A stretch of 64,000 nucleotides of DNA from Bacillus atrophaeus. Its GTDB lineage: Bacteria > Bacillota > Bacilli > Bacillales > Bacillaceae. The DNA lies in assembly GCF_001584335.1 (NCBI RefSeq), contig NZ_LSBB01000002.1:62001-126000 (forward strand). Reading direction: 5' to 3'. Of this stretch, positions 55,791 through 64,000 are shown piece after piece; within the stretch, counting starts at the first letter, position 1; every line of letters begins with the position of its first letter. Below the pieces are notes generated by a model. The model worked only from the letters and a program-made list of their open reading frames with translations, was not told the DNA's origin and did no database searches. The position numbers and the translations under genes are program-made.

Positions 55791-55794
55791 GTGT

Positions 55795-56751
55795 TTACAT
55801 ACTTCTTTCTCTTCCGTTTCTGAAATTCTCACTCAAATACTTCGCTTCCAAAAAGAACACGTGAATGAATTTTTTTGTATTCACTCTTGCAGGTGCGACA
55901 GGTCTTTTATCGTTGGATTGCATTTCTTTCATTTTCTGGCTGACGACCGGAAAATCAAAGAATTTCGATGCGTAGTTTTCAAACTTTGGATTTGAAAAAT
56001 CTGTTGTGCCTAAAGAAGCAAAATGGTGTAACGAATGGATAATGGCTCTGCGTATACGTTGTTCCGAAGCTTTCGTTTCCCGATTAATATCGGCTTGTGA
56101 TGCCGCCGCCCCGAGTTTTCGTTCTGCGACATTTGTGAAGATCTGTTTTAAAGACGGCATGTTTTTTTCAAAAGGCGCGGCTTGTTCATACTCAAATAAA
56201 TACTGAAGAATCGCCATTAAGTCGTGTGCTCCGCTTTCTCCCATAATGCCCAGCTCTGATAAAAGAAAGGTTCCGGTTTCTTTTACGCTTTTGCCATTCT
56301 TATTTTGAGGGCGGGCGTTTGCAGGTTCATTCCGATTAACCAGCCGGCTTAAGGAGTTTTGAATATCTCCAATTGAGTTTTCCAGCTCCACCCGTTCTCT
56401 CACCTTTCGCAGAACGCTTATCATTTCAATACGGTTAATAGGCTTATGGATAAAATATTCAATGCCGAGAGAATATGCTTCTCCCACCATTTCCTTTGCT
56501 TCCACTTGCGAAATCATCACTATTTTTCCAGAGTAGGAGTCTTTAAGGTGGCGTATCGTCTCAATGCCGTCGCGTACCGGCATTAATAAATCAATTAACA
56601 AAATATCGACCTTTTTAAAATGCAGCGTATGCCCTTCCACTTGGCATCCGTCCTCTGCTTCACCCGCCACTTCTCCCAGATCTTCATCTTCTATGATCTG
56701 TCTCAGGATGGAACGAACCGCACGGTCATCATCCGCTATAAAAAAACGCAT
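55795..56751 (-). CDS. glnL: Response regulator GlnL (YcbB)
   Basis: 318 aa from the ATG at 56751; an earlier GTG would overlap the glnK stop. Receiver domain with IADDD, phospho-acceptor Asp54 (ILLIDLLMP) and Lys in YFIHKPI; then a linker and the YcbB-type DNA-binding domain (about 160-300). In B. subtilis it activates glsA-glnT in response to glutamine by binding TTTTGT direct repeats; such a repeat is present upstream of glsA here. Confidence 0.94.
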   Translation of the reverse strand: MRFFIADDDRAVRSILRQIIEDEDLGEVAGEAEDGCQVEGHTLHFKKVDILLIDLLMPVRDGIETIRHLKDSYSGKIVMISQVEAKEMVGEAYSLGIEYFIHKPINRIEMISVLRKVRERVELENSIGDIQNSLSRLVNRNEPANARPQNKNGKSVKETGTFLLSELGIMGESGAHDLMAILQYLFEYEQAAPFEKNMPSLKQIFTNVAERKLGAAASQADINRETKASEQRIRRAIIHSLHHFASLGTTDFSNPKFENYASKFFDFPVVSQKMKEMQSNDKRPVAPARVNTKKFIHVFFLEAKYLSENFRNGRERSM

Positions 56752-56759
56752 ATATGGAA

Positions 56760-58052
56760 TCACCCTTTCTGAATCAAATGCCGGGCCGGCAGCCTGATGG
56801 TAAAAACCACACCACCGTTTTGCTTGTTTTGAAACCTGATGTCCCCGTCAAGGTCTGTCACGATTTCCTTTACATATGAGAGTCCGATTCCTGTCGAGGG
56901 AGTGCCAAATTCGTCATACTTTGAGGTGAATCCCGGATCAAATACAATTTCTCCGATTTTCTCAGGAATGCCGGGACCATTGTCTTCCACCTGAAATTCT
57001 ACCATACCTCCTTCAAGCTCACGAAGCCTAAGGACGACCATTCCCTTGCCCCCCATTGCCTCAACTGCATTAGCCGTCAAGTTATTAATAATAGAAAGAA
57101 TGATAAATACATGATAATCGGTATGCTCTCCCTCTATCGAATGGTGAAATGCAATATCTTTTCCCATAGACTCCGCATACTTTTCATTCATTCGAATGAC
57201 AAGCTGAATCAAATCGGCGGCATTCATATAATCTCTGAAGCTTTCATTTGAAATCAGTTTTGATAGACCTGCAAATATTCGCTGATTGTCTTTTTTCACT
57301 TCATGAATCTCACCGGCCAGCCTTAAGATTCTGCTGCTGAGCAGCTCATCTTTCCCATTCAATTCCCGGTACAGCTGGTACGATTCGTTTGTCACGTGTT
57401 CTGTCGTTTTCAGCGTTTTTTTCAATTGAACCGTTTCCTCGTATAAATTCGAGACGATCATCAGCATGTGCTCATTTTGTCTTCGGGTTTGCTTTTCCCT
57501 TGATTGTGCCTCATACAGCTTCATCACATTAAAAAAGCTAAGAACGATAAACGTGTGGGAAATGGAGATCACCGCAATATCTGTTATTTTTTCCGGTGTC
57601 ACAACCGTCCCATAGATGAAAAATTGCACGGCCAGCTCGATGCAATCAGATGCAATTTCGATCATAAACCCAATAAAACCAAGCATAAACGGCCGATCAC
57701 GAAAACGCTTTACCTTTAAGAAATAAAACAAACATGCATATGTAAAGTAAAAGAAAAAGCTGGACGATTGGTCACTCAAAACGGAAATCAATTCGGCATG
57801 TTCTCCGCCGTATAATTCCAGGAACACACGAAATGCGACAACAGCTGTTCCTGTCAAAAGCCCCGGTAACACCGCCGGCACATGTCTTAACAGTAATAAG
57901 AAAAAGAAAAAAGCCGGTGCGCCGAAGCTGATTCGGAATTCTTCATTCAGAGGATAAAATTTCAGTTCGCCGGCAAGCGGCACGGTAATCAGCATGAGAG
58001 CCAAAATATAACCGTCTTTTTTTAGAAAATACTCAAGTTTTATCGTGATCAC
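56760..58052 (-). CDS. glnK: Glutamine-sensing histidine kinase GlnK (YcbA)
   Basis: 430 aa. About six transmembrane helices in the first 185 residues, a coiled-coil linker (about 190-235), then an HATPase_c domain with N box NNLTANAVEAMGG, G1 VEDNGPGIPEKIG and G2 GIGLSYVKEI. It belongs to the CitA/DcuS-like/YcbA kinases, where the phospho-acceptor region is atypical. Start GTG at 58052 is only 2 bases from GGAGG, which is tight, but no better start is seen. Followed by glnL. Confidence 0.92.
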   Translation of the reverse strand: MITIKLEYFLKKDGYILALMLITVPLAGELKFYPLNEEFRISFGAPAFFFFLLLLRHVPAVLPGLLTGTAVVAFRVFLELYGGEHAELISVLSDQSSSFFFYFTYACLFYFLKVKRFRDRPFMLGFIGFMIEIASDCIELAVQFFIYGTVVTPEKITDIAVISISHTFIVLSFFNVMKLYEAQSREKQTRRQNEHMLMIVSNLYEETVQLKKTLKTTEHVTNESYQLYRELNGKDELLSSRILRLAGEIHEVKKDNQRIFAGLSKLISNESFRDYMNAADLIQLVIRMNEKYAESMGKDIAFHHSIEGEHTDYHVFIILSIINNLTANAVEAMGGKGMVVLRLRELEGGMVEFQVEDNGPGIPEKIGEIVFDPGFTSKYDEFGTPSTGIGLSYVKEIVTDLDGDIRFQNKQNGGVVFTIRLPARHLIQKG

Positions 58053-58163
58053 TTCCTCCTTTTTTATTTTGGATATTTAACTGGAAACCTGCAAATCTCT
58101 TTTGACCCAGTATGGAAGGACGGACCTCCTTTTTATAAATCCATCGGCTTATTTTAAAAATGT

Positions 58164-58204
58164 TTTTGTCGTATTTTGTATGATTCTGTAGTTGTCATTA
58201 TACA
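58164..58204 (+). promoter_or_regulatory. GlnL binding repeat and glsA promoter
   Basis: TTTTGT (58164-58169), CGTA, TTTTGT (58174-58179): exactly the TTTTGT-N4-TTTTGT repeat reported for GlnL. The second repeat overlaps a candidate -35 TTGTAT (58176-58181), 17-bp spacer, TATACA (58199-58204). Confidence 0.85.
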
Positions 58205-58320
58205 GTAAATATACCTTTTCCATTTCATGAAAACGTTTAACACCCTTCCGCTGCTGCTTCTCTCACAATTTGATCTGCATCCCTCATGTTAATGAACACG
58301 TTATAGATAGGAGGAATTTT

Positions 58321-59304
58321 ATGAAAGAACTCGTAAAGGAGCGTCCTGTAACAACGGACTGGGCTTCACTTCTAAATGACTGGGTAGACCATTACCGCCC
58401 CTTTGCCGCCCATGGCCGAAGCGCGAATTATATCCCCGCTTTAGGAAAAATTAATGACTCACAGCTTGGCATTTGTATAACAGAGCCCGACGGAAAGATG
58501 ATACATGCCGGCGATTGGAAAGTTCCTTTCACGCTGCAAAGCATCTCAAAAGTGGTCAGCTTTATCGCCGCATGTATGAGCCGCGGTATTTCCTATGTGC
58601 TCGATCGTGTTGACGTTGAGCCGACCGGTGATGCGTTTAATTCCATCATCCGGCTGGAAATACACAAGCCGGGAAAACCATTTAATCCTATGATCAACGC
58701 AGGCGCCATTACCATCGCCTCTCTTCTTCCGGGAGAATCGGCACACGATAAATTAGAGTATCTTTACTCCGTTATCGAGAGAATGATAGGCAAACGGCCC
58801 GGGATTCATGAGGAAGTCTTCCGGTCTGAGTGGGAAACCGCCCACCGAAACCGGGCGCTGGCCTACTATTTAAAAGAAACAAACTTTTTGGAAGCGGATG
58901 TAGAAGAGACATTAGAGGTGTACCTTAAACAATGCGCCATGGAAGGCACTACGGAAGACATCGCTTTGATCGGATTGATTCTCGCCCATGACGGCTATCA
59001 CCCGATCCGGCAACAGCAAGTAATTCCGAAAGACGTGGCAAAACTGGCCAAAGCATTAATGCTGACATGCGGCATGTACAATGCCTCAGGCAAATATGCG
59101 GCATTTGTCGGCGTGCCCGCCAAAAGCGGTGTATCCGGCGGAATCATGGCCTTGGTTCCCCCAAGCGCGAGAAGAGAGCAGCCCTTTCAAAATGGCTGCG
59201 GCATCGGTATTTACGGTCCGGCCATTGATGAGTACGGAAACAGCCTGACAGGCGGAATGCTCCTGAAGCATATCGCACAAGAGTGGGAGCTCAGCATTTT
59301 TTAA
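58321..59304 (+). CDS. glsA: Glutaminase GlsA (YbgJ)
   Basis: 327 aa from the ATG at 58321 (AGGAGGAATTTT upstream); the frame runs 17 codons further without support. Serine-dependent beta-lactamase-like glutaminase with Ser74-Ile-Ser-Lys77 (LQSISKVVS) as nucleophile and base; further conserved NPMINAGAI and SGVSGGIMALVP. Hydrolyses L-glutamine to glutamate and ammonia. Operon with glnT, 24 bases downstream. Confidence 0.96.
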   Translation: MKELVKERPVTTDWASLLNDWVDHYRPFAAHGRSANYIPALGKINDSQLGICITEPDGKMIHAGDWKVPFTLQSISKVVSFIAACMSRGISYVLDRVDVEPTGDAFNSIIRLEIHKPGKPFNPMINAGAITIASLLPGESAHDKLEYLYSVIERMIGKRPGIHEEVFRSEWETAHRNRALAYYLKETNFLEADVEETLEVYLKQCAMEGTTEDIALIGLILAHDGYHPIRQQQVIPKDVAKLAKALMLTCGMYNASGKYAAFVGVPAKSGVSGGIMALVPPSARREQPFQNGCGIGIYGPAIDEYGNSLTGGMLLKHIAQEWELSIF

Positions 59305-59328
59305 AAAATCGAAACAAGAGGTGATAGG

Positions 59329-60771
59329 ATGCAGCAAATTCTTCAAGAATTCATTGGGTCAACAAATGATTTTCTTTGGTCGAAACTTTTAATTGTATTG
59401 CTTCTTTCCTTAGGGATGTACTTTACGTTCAGGCTGAGATTCTTACAAGTCCGTATGCTGAAAGAAATGGTCCGCGTTTTAAAAGAAGGCGCGGCAGCTC
59501 GGTCTAAAACCGATATTTCTCCTTTCCAAGCGTTTTGTATCAGCATGGCGGCCCGTGTCGGAACGGGAAATATCACGGGAATTGCCATTGCGATTGCCTT
59601 GGGCGGACCCGGCGCCATCTTCTGGATGTGGATCATTGCAATCATTGGTTCGGCTTCAAGCTTTGTTGAAAGTACGCTGGCGCAGGTTTATAAAGTGAAG
59701 GATCAAAACGGTTTCCGCGGCGGCCCGGCTTACTACATGGAAAAAGGGCTGAAAAAACGATGGATGGGCGCACTGTTCGCTATTTTAATCACCTTATCGT
59801 TCGGTATCGTATTTAACTCGGTCCAATCCAATACGATCAGTATTGCATTTGAAAACGCGTTCGGAACGGACCGCCTCACCTTGGGAATCATCTTAATCAT
59901 TGTCTTCGGCGCTATTATTTTTGGCGGTATCAAACGGATTGCAAAACTATCTGAATATATCGTCGTTGTGTTAGCCGTGTTATATATCGGAGTTGCTTTC
60001 TTCGTTATTCTCACAAATATTACACAACTGCCCGGAGTGCTGTCACTGATCGTGAAAAATGCATTTGGATTTGAACAGGCGGCAGGCGGTGCTTTGGGCG
60101 CTGCGTTAATGCAAGGTGTCAGACGCGGAATATTTTCAAATGAAGCAGGAATGGGAAGCGCGCCGAATGCAGCCGCAACCGCAACAACAAGCCATCCTGT
60201 AAAGCAGGGCCTGATTCAGGCATTCGGTGTTCTGACAGATACGTTAATCATTTGTACAAGCACCGCTTTCATCATTTTGTTTTCCGACGCTTATCACCAG
60301 CCGGGGCTAAGCGGAATCGCATTGACCCAAGCCGCCCTTAGCTCGCACATCGGGCCGTGGGCATCAGGGTTCCTTGCCATTCTGATATTATTATTTGGAT
60401 TCTGTGCGTTAATCGGAAACTACTATTACGGAGAAACCAATATTGGATTTTTAAACAAAAATAATAATAAAATGTGGTTATTTATCTATCGAATCGGCGT
60501 ACTGGCAATGGTCGTATTCGGCTGTGTTTCGAAAGTCCAGCTAGTCTGGGATTTGGCTGATTTATTTATGGGCTTGATGGTGGTTGTGAATTTAATTGCC
60601 ATTTTCTTATTATCAAAAGTTGTGTTTGCTGCACTGCATGACTATATGCGTCAGAAAAAAGCAGGAAAAGATCCCGTGTTCTATAAAAATGTGCTGAAAG
60701 ACCATGACGGCATTGAATGCTGGGAGCACTCTGAAGCTATAATAGATCCAAAAAATAAACACATATCATAA
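59329..60771 (+). CDS. glnT: Glutamine:Na+ symporter GlnT (AlsT, AGCS family)
   Basis: 480-aa alanine/glycine:cation symporter-family protein with about eleven membrane segments. Family motifs: FQAFCISMAARVGTGNITGIAIAI (about 66-89), GGPAYYMEKGL and RRGIFSNEAGMGSAPNAAATA (about 264-284). Imports glutamine for GlsA. Ribosome binding site AAGAGGTGAT. Confidence 0.94.
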   Translation: MQQILQEFIGSTNDFLWSKLLIVLLLSLGMYFTFRLRFLQVRMLKEMVRVLKEGAAARSKTDISPFQAFCISMAARVGTGNITGIAIAIALGGPGAIFWMWIIAIIGSASSFVESTLAQVYKVKDQNGFRGGPAYYMEKGLKKRWMGALFAILITLSFGIVFNSVQSNTISIAFENAFGTDRLTLGIILIIVFGAIIFGGIKRIAKLSEYIVVVLAVLYIGVAFFVILTNITQLPGVLSLIVKNAFGFEQAAGGALGAALMQGVRRGIFSNEAGMGSAPNAAATATTSHPVKQGLIQAFGVLTDTLIICTSTAFIILFSDAYHQPGLSGIALTQAALSSHIGPWASGFLAILILLFGFCALIGNYYYGETNIGFLNKNNNKMWLFIYRIGVLAMVVFGCVSKVQLVWDLADLFMGLMVVVNLIAIFLLSKVVFAALHDYMRQKKAGKDPVFYKNVLKDHDGIECWEHSEAIIDPKNKHIS

Positions 60772-60775
60772 TATA

Positions 60776-60814
60776 AAAGGTGTTCAGATATGACCAATCT
60801 GAACACCTTTTATT
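60776..60814 (+). terminator. Terminator after glnT
   Basis: AAAAGGTGTTCAGAT, TGACC loop, ATCTGAACACCTTTT. Perfect 15-bp stem. Confidence 0.93.
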
Positions 60815-60906
60815 ACTTTAACGGGATGAAATCCGTCATTGACAAATAAGAAGCTGTCCATTACCATTTTCATATATTTTTAAAAAGTCAGAAAGGAAGC
60901 GTTCAG

Positions 60907-61848
60907 GTGCATACCATGAATCCTATTACACACATTTTAGATACATTTCCCATGCTCATATTAGACGGCGCAATGGCTACTGAGCTTGAACGCAAGGGCT
61001 GTGACTTGAATGACAGCCTCTGGTCTGCAAAAATCCTGATGGAGCAGCCCAATCTTATTAAACAGGTTCATACCGATTATTTCGCGGCTGGGGCGGACTG
61101 CGCGATTACCGCCAGTTATCAGTCTACGATTGAAGGCTTTGCAGCACGCGGGGTAAGCAGAGCGGAGGCATTGCGGCTTATTCAGAAGTCTGTCCATATC
61201 GCGGCGGAAGCAAGGGACGAGTTTTGGGAACAACACAAAAGCTCAGACCGGCCGAAGCCTATTGTCGCCGCGTCAGTCGGCCCTTATGGCGCCTTTCTTG
61301 CTGACGGCTCCGAATATCGAGGAGATTACCAGATGACAGAGGAAGAACTGATGGATTTTCACATGCCGCGGATGAAAGCCCTTATTGAAGCCGGAGCTGA
61401 TATTTTGGCTTGTGAAACCATTCCATGCCTCTCAGAAGCAAAAGCCATTGTCAGGCTGCTGCAGAAATTTCCCGGAACGTATGCCTGGATCAGCTTCAGC
61501 GCAAAAGACGAGAAGCATATCAGCGATGGAACCCCGGTTGCCGAATGTGCAAAATGGCTCGATCAGCACGGCCAAGTGGCAGCGGCGGGTATCAACTGCA
61601 CCCCGATTCAATACATTCCTTCATTAATTAAAGAATGTAAAAAGAATACAGCAAAACCGATCATCGTCTATCCGAATTCAGGCGAGCAATACGATCCGGA
61701 CACCAAAACATGGAACGGAGCGGCATGTGCAGAGCCATACGAAAAAAGCGCTCAAAACTGGCATAAATGTGGTGCACAGCTCATCGGAGGCTGCTGCAGA
61801 ACGACTCCTGAGGACATCAAAGCCATTGCTGACTGGGCGAGATCTTAA
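60907..61848 (+). CDS. mmuM: Homocysteine S-methyltransferase MmuM (YbgG)
   Basis: 313 aa from a GTG at 60907 with GGAAG 7 bases upstream; an ATG three codons later is too far. Zinc/homocysteine-binding domain: LDGAMATELE (17-26), GINCTP (Cys about 226) and the terminal GGCCRTTP (about 295) give the three Cys zinc ligands. Uses S-methylmethionine to make methionine. Not followed by a terminator of its own; the next promoter starts 8 bases past its stop. Confidence 0.93.
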   Translation: MHTMNPITHILDTFPMLILDGAMATELERKGCDLNDSLWSAKILMEQPNLIKQVHTDYFAAGADCAITASYQSTIEGFAARGVSRAEALRLIQKSVHIAAEARDEFWEQHKSSDRPKPIVAASVGPYGAFLADGSEYRGDYQMTEEELMDFHMPRMKALIEAGADILACETIPCLSEAKAIVRLLQKFPGTYAWISFSAKDEKHISDGTPVAECAKWLDQHGQVAAAGINCTPIQYIPSLIKECKKNTAKPIIVYPNSGEQYDPDTKTWNGAACAEPYEKSAQNWHKCGAQLIGGCCRTTPEDIKAIADWARS

Positions 61849-61855
61849 AATCCAT

Positions 61856-61884
61856 TTGACTTATCGGAATAGTTTGTATATTCT
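61856..61884 (+). promoter_or_regulatory. Promoter of ybgF
   Basis: TTGACT (61856-61861), 17-bp spacer, TATTCT (61879-61884). Starts 8 bases after the mmuM stop. Confidence 0.75.
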
Positions 61885-61908
61885 ATGCTAAAAGTTGTTT
61901 CACCGAAG

Positions 61909-61938
61909 TCTCGTGTCACCTGACATGAGATTTTTTAT
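61909..61938 (+). terminator. Terminator hairpin inside the ybgF leader
   Basis: TCTCGTGTCA / TGACATGAGA followed by TTTTTTATT. It lies only about 20 bases after the expected start point of the ybgF promoter and before the ybgF gene, and could be either the mmuM terminator or an attenuator. Confidence 0.8.
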
Positions 61939-61979
61939 TAGATAGGTATAAAAATCGTTCTAAAGAAAGTTGGAAAAAG

Positions 61980-63392
61980 ATGAAATCCGATAACAACAAG
62001 AATGAGACAAACTTTCAGAGAAGTATGAAAAGCAGACATCTCTTTATGCTATCACTGGGAGGCGTCATTGGCACCGGGCTGTTCCTAAGTTCCGGCTATA
62101 CGATTCATCAAGCAGGCCCCGCGGGAACCATTCTCGCATATTTAGTCGGCGCCGGAATCGTATACCTTGTGATGCTGTGCCTTGGAGAATTATCCGTTGC
62201 CATGCCGGTTACGGGCGCATTTCATACCTACGCAGCGAAATACATAGGACCCGGAACGGGGTTCACTGTCGCATGGCTGTACTGGCTGACATGGGCCGTG
62301 GCATTAGGCTCTGAGTTCACCGCCTCCGGGTTACTGATGCAGCGATGGTTCCCCCATACCTCAGTCTGGATGTGGAGCGCTGTATTCGGCCTGTTGATCT
62401 TTTTATTAAATGCGTTTTCTGTGAAATTTTTTGCTGAATCAGAATTTTGGTTTTCAAGCATTAAGGTGTTAGCCATTTTATTATTTATCATTTTAGGCGG
62501 AGCGGCAATGTTTGGCATCATTCCGATCAAAAATTCAGAAACCGCGCCGATGCTTTCAAATTTCATGGGAGAGGGAGGACTCTTCCCGCATGGTTTTCTT
62601 CCTATTTTCATGACCATGCTCTCCGTCAATTTTGCATTTTCAGGCACGGAGCTGATCGGCATTGCCGCCGGAGAAAGCGTTGATCCTGAAAAAAACATAC
62701 CGAGAGCCATTAAAACAACCATTTGGCGGCTCGCGCTTTTCTTTGTCGGAACGATATTTGTTCTTTCAGGAATGATTCCCATTAAAGAAGCGGGCGTCAT
62801 CCAAAGCCCGTTTGTTGTCGTCTTTGACAGAGTCGGCGTCCCCTATGCCGCTGACATCATGAATATCGTGATTTTGACCGCACTGCTTTCCGCCGCTAAT
62901 TCCGGGCTGTACGCTTCATCACGTATGCTGTGGTCACTGTCTAAAGAGAAAACACTGCACCCTTCCTTTGCGAAGCTCACCTCCAAAGGAATTCCGTTTA
63001 ACGCTTTAATCTTCAGTATGATCGGCGGTATTTTATCATTGCTTTCCAGTGTGTTCGCGCCCGGCACCGTCTACCTGGTCCTGGTATCCATCTCAGGGTT
63101 TGCGGTCGTTGTGGTCTGGATAGGCATTTCTGCATCCCAATTCATGTTCAGAAAACGTTTTTTGGAAGAAGGCAACAAAGTCACTGATTTAAAATACCGC
63201 ACACCTTGTTATCCCGCTGTGCCGATCGCCGCGTTCCTATTATGTCTCGCGTCCTGCATCGGCATCGCATTTGATCCGAACCAAAGAATCGCCTTATATT
63301 GCGGTGTGCCGTTTATGGCCTTGTGTTATGCGGTTTATTACGCGAAGAACCGAAAAAGCCGTTCGGCTGCCAAACTGACCCATTCAAAATAA
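61980..63392 (+). CDS. ybgF: Amino-acid permease YbgF (APC family)
   Basis: 470-aa APC permease with twelve transmembrane segments, same length as B. subtilis YbgF. Start region [25 protein letters not shown] (16-40) has the GG-IGTGLF motif of TM1; [25 protein letters not shown] (about 221-245) is the conserved TM6-loop of the amino-acid/polyamine group. Likely partner of mmuM as an S-methylmethionine permease (MmuP-like); that is inference from position. The ribosome binding site is weak (TTGGAAAAAG). Confidence 0.88.
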   Translation: MKSDNNKNETNFQRSMKSRHLFMLSLGGVIGTGLFLSSGYTIHQAGPAGTILAYLVGAGIVYLVMLCLGELSVAMPVTGAFHTYAAKYIGPGTGFTVAWLYWLTWAVALGSEFTASGLLMQRWFPHTSVWMWSAVFGLLIFLLNAFSVKFFAESEFWFSSIKVLAILLFIILGGAAMFGIIPIKNSETAPMLSNFMGEGGLFPHGFLPIFMTMLSVNFAFSGTELIGIAAGESVDPEKNIPRAIKTTIWRLALFFVGTIFVLSGMIPIKEAGVIQSPFVVVFDRVGVPYAADIMNIVILTALLSAANSGLYASSRMLWSLSKEKTLHPSFAKLTSKGIPFNALIFSMIGGILSLLSSVFAPGTVYLVLVSISGFAVVVVWIGISASQFMFRKRFLEEGNKVTDLKYRTPCYPAVPIAAFLLCLASCIGIAFDPNQRIALYCGVPFMALCYAVYYAKNRKSRSAAKLTHSK

Positions 63393-63395
63393 ATG

Positions 63396-63426
63396 AAGAA
63401 CCTGTGCCGTGCAGGTTCTTCTTTTT
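63396..63426. terminator. Terminator between ybgF and ilvK
   Basis: AAGAACCTG, short loop, CAGGTTCTT followed by CTTTTT; convergent genes share it. Confidence 0.88.
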
Positions 63427-63428
63427 CA

Positions 63429-64000
63429 TCATACTTCCACTACCCAATGAAATGCGTCTTGCTCTTTGCCAAGCTGGATATCGGTAAGGGTCTGATGCAG
63501 CTTTTCTGCGATTCTTCCGAACTGGCCGTCATTGATCGAAAGCTTCTTTCCATGCCAATTCAATTCATTGACAGGCGTAATAACAGCAGCCGTTCCCGTC
63601 CCAAAAATCTCTGTTATGTCTCCCCGAACTGATGCATCGTAAATCTCTTCTATTGAGATCCGCTCTTCTCTGACGTGAATGTTCCAGCTTCGCAACAGAT
63701 CAATAACGGAAGCGCGTGTGATCCCGCTCAAGATGCTCCCGCTTAACGCCGGGGTGACAACTTCCCCGTTGATAACAAAAAAGATGTTCATGCTCCCTAC
63801 TTCTTCCACGTATTTCTTTTCAATAGCGTCCAGCCACAATACCTGATCGTATCCTAATTCGTTCGCTTTTTGCTGGGCCTGCAAGCTGGCGGCGTAATTT
63901 CCGGAAGTTTTGGCATTGCCCACTCCGCCGTTTACTGCTCTGACGTACTCATCTTCCACATAAATCTTAGCCGGCTCTAATTGGGATGAATAATATGAGC
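63429..64000 (-). CDS. ilvK: Branched-chain amino-acid aminotransferase IlvK (YbgE), 5' end cut by window edge
   Basis: C-terminal 190 codons of a fold-type IV PLP aminotransferase. The frame runs open to position 64000 (SYYSSQLEPAKIYVEDEYVRAV at the edge), so no start is visible and the apparent GTG at 63959 is internal. Conserved GGVGNAKTSGNYAASL (phosphate binding and substrate loop), DQVLWLDAIEKKYVEEVGSMN and EIFGTGTAAVITPV. Transaminates leucine, isoleucine, valine and ketomethiobutyrate. The PLP lysine is in this part only if counted within GNYAAS-proximal sequence; its exact residue is not assigned here. Confidence 0.93.
   Translation of the reverse strand, partial: SYYSSQLEPAKIYVEDEYVRAVNGGVGNAKTSGNYAASLQAQQKANELGYDQVLWLDAIEKKYVEEVGSMNIFFVINGEVVTPALSGSILSGITRASVIDLLRSWNIHVREERISIEEIYDASVRGDITEIFGTGTAAVITPVNELNWHGKKLSINDGQFGRIAEKLHQTLTDIQLGKEQDAFHWVVEV

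Overview
The window is chromosomal DNA of a member of the Bacillus subtilis group. Gene order and protein lengths follow the B. subtilis opuA-yce-ycd-ycc-lmr-ycb-ybg block almost gene for gene, read in the opposite direction. Several extra or missing genes point to the B. amyloliquefaciens/velezensis branch rather than B. subtilis itself. I saw no tRNA, rRNA, insertion sequence, prophage or CRISPR array. Most genes lie on the minus strand and use classic GGAGG ribosome binding sites, with intrinsic terminators between units.

Layout. 1-4.6 kb: glycine betaine uptake (opuA, cut at the left edge) and niacin transporter niaP. 4.7-14.7 kb: a stress operon behind an ECF-type promoter: three TerD proteins, a TerC manganese exporter, a four-enzyme block (C-C bond lyase, PRTase-TRSP, StiP-type PRTase, HAD phosphatase), YceG and the TelA protein YceH. 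The four enzymes interrupt what I recall as a compact yceCDEFGH operon in B. subtilis 168. 14.9-18.6 kb: a luciferase-like monooxygenase and the zinc ABC importer znuACB with Zur boxes. 18.8-28 kb: alpha-glucosidase, SDR, Rap protein, cwlK, paired ycdB/ycdC with a PerR-like regulator between them, lipoprotein ycdA. 28-41 kb: aldo-keto reductase, SEC-C protein, lipase, lmrAB efflux, ycbU, pcp, the phoD-tatAD-tatCD secretion unit, spore hydrolase cwlJ, a lipoprotein serpin, ycbP. 41-47.5 kb: a two-component system with an ABC transporter that has two paralogous permeases, the tryptophan T-box/anti-TRAP gene followed by a decayed ycbK, and a macrolide phosphotransferase. 47.8-55.7 kb: glucarate/galactarate catabolism (garD, gudR, gudD, gudP, ycbD, ycbC). 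55.8-60.8 kb: glutamine sensing and use (glnKL, glsA-glnT). 60.9-64 kb: homocysteine methyltransferase, an amino-acid permease and a branched-chain aminotransferase cut at the right edge.

How it works together. Much of the window is regulated uptake and catabolism. GlnK-GlnL activates glsA-glnT through a TTTTGT direct repeat. Acid sugars appear to be controlled by GudR through an 11-bp palindrome, TTGTAAGACAA, that sits on the -10 box of both the gudR promoter and the ycbC operon promoter, with catabolite (cre) sites as a second layer. Zinc uptake is under Zur. The most unusual content is the expanded Ter stress module, the lipoprotein serpin, a fourth Fur-family (PerR-type) regulator, and the rtpA leader peptide layout.
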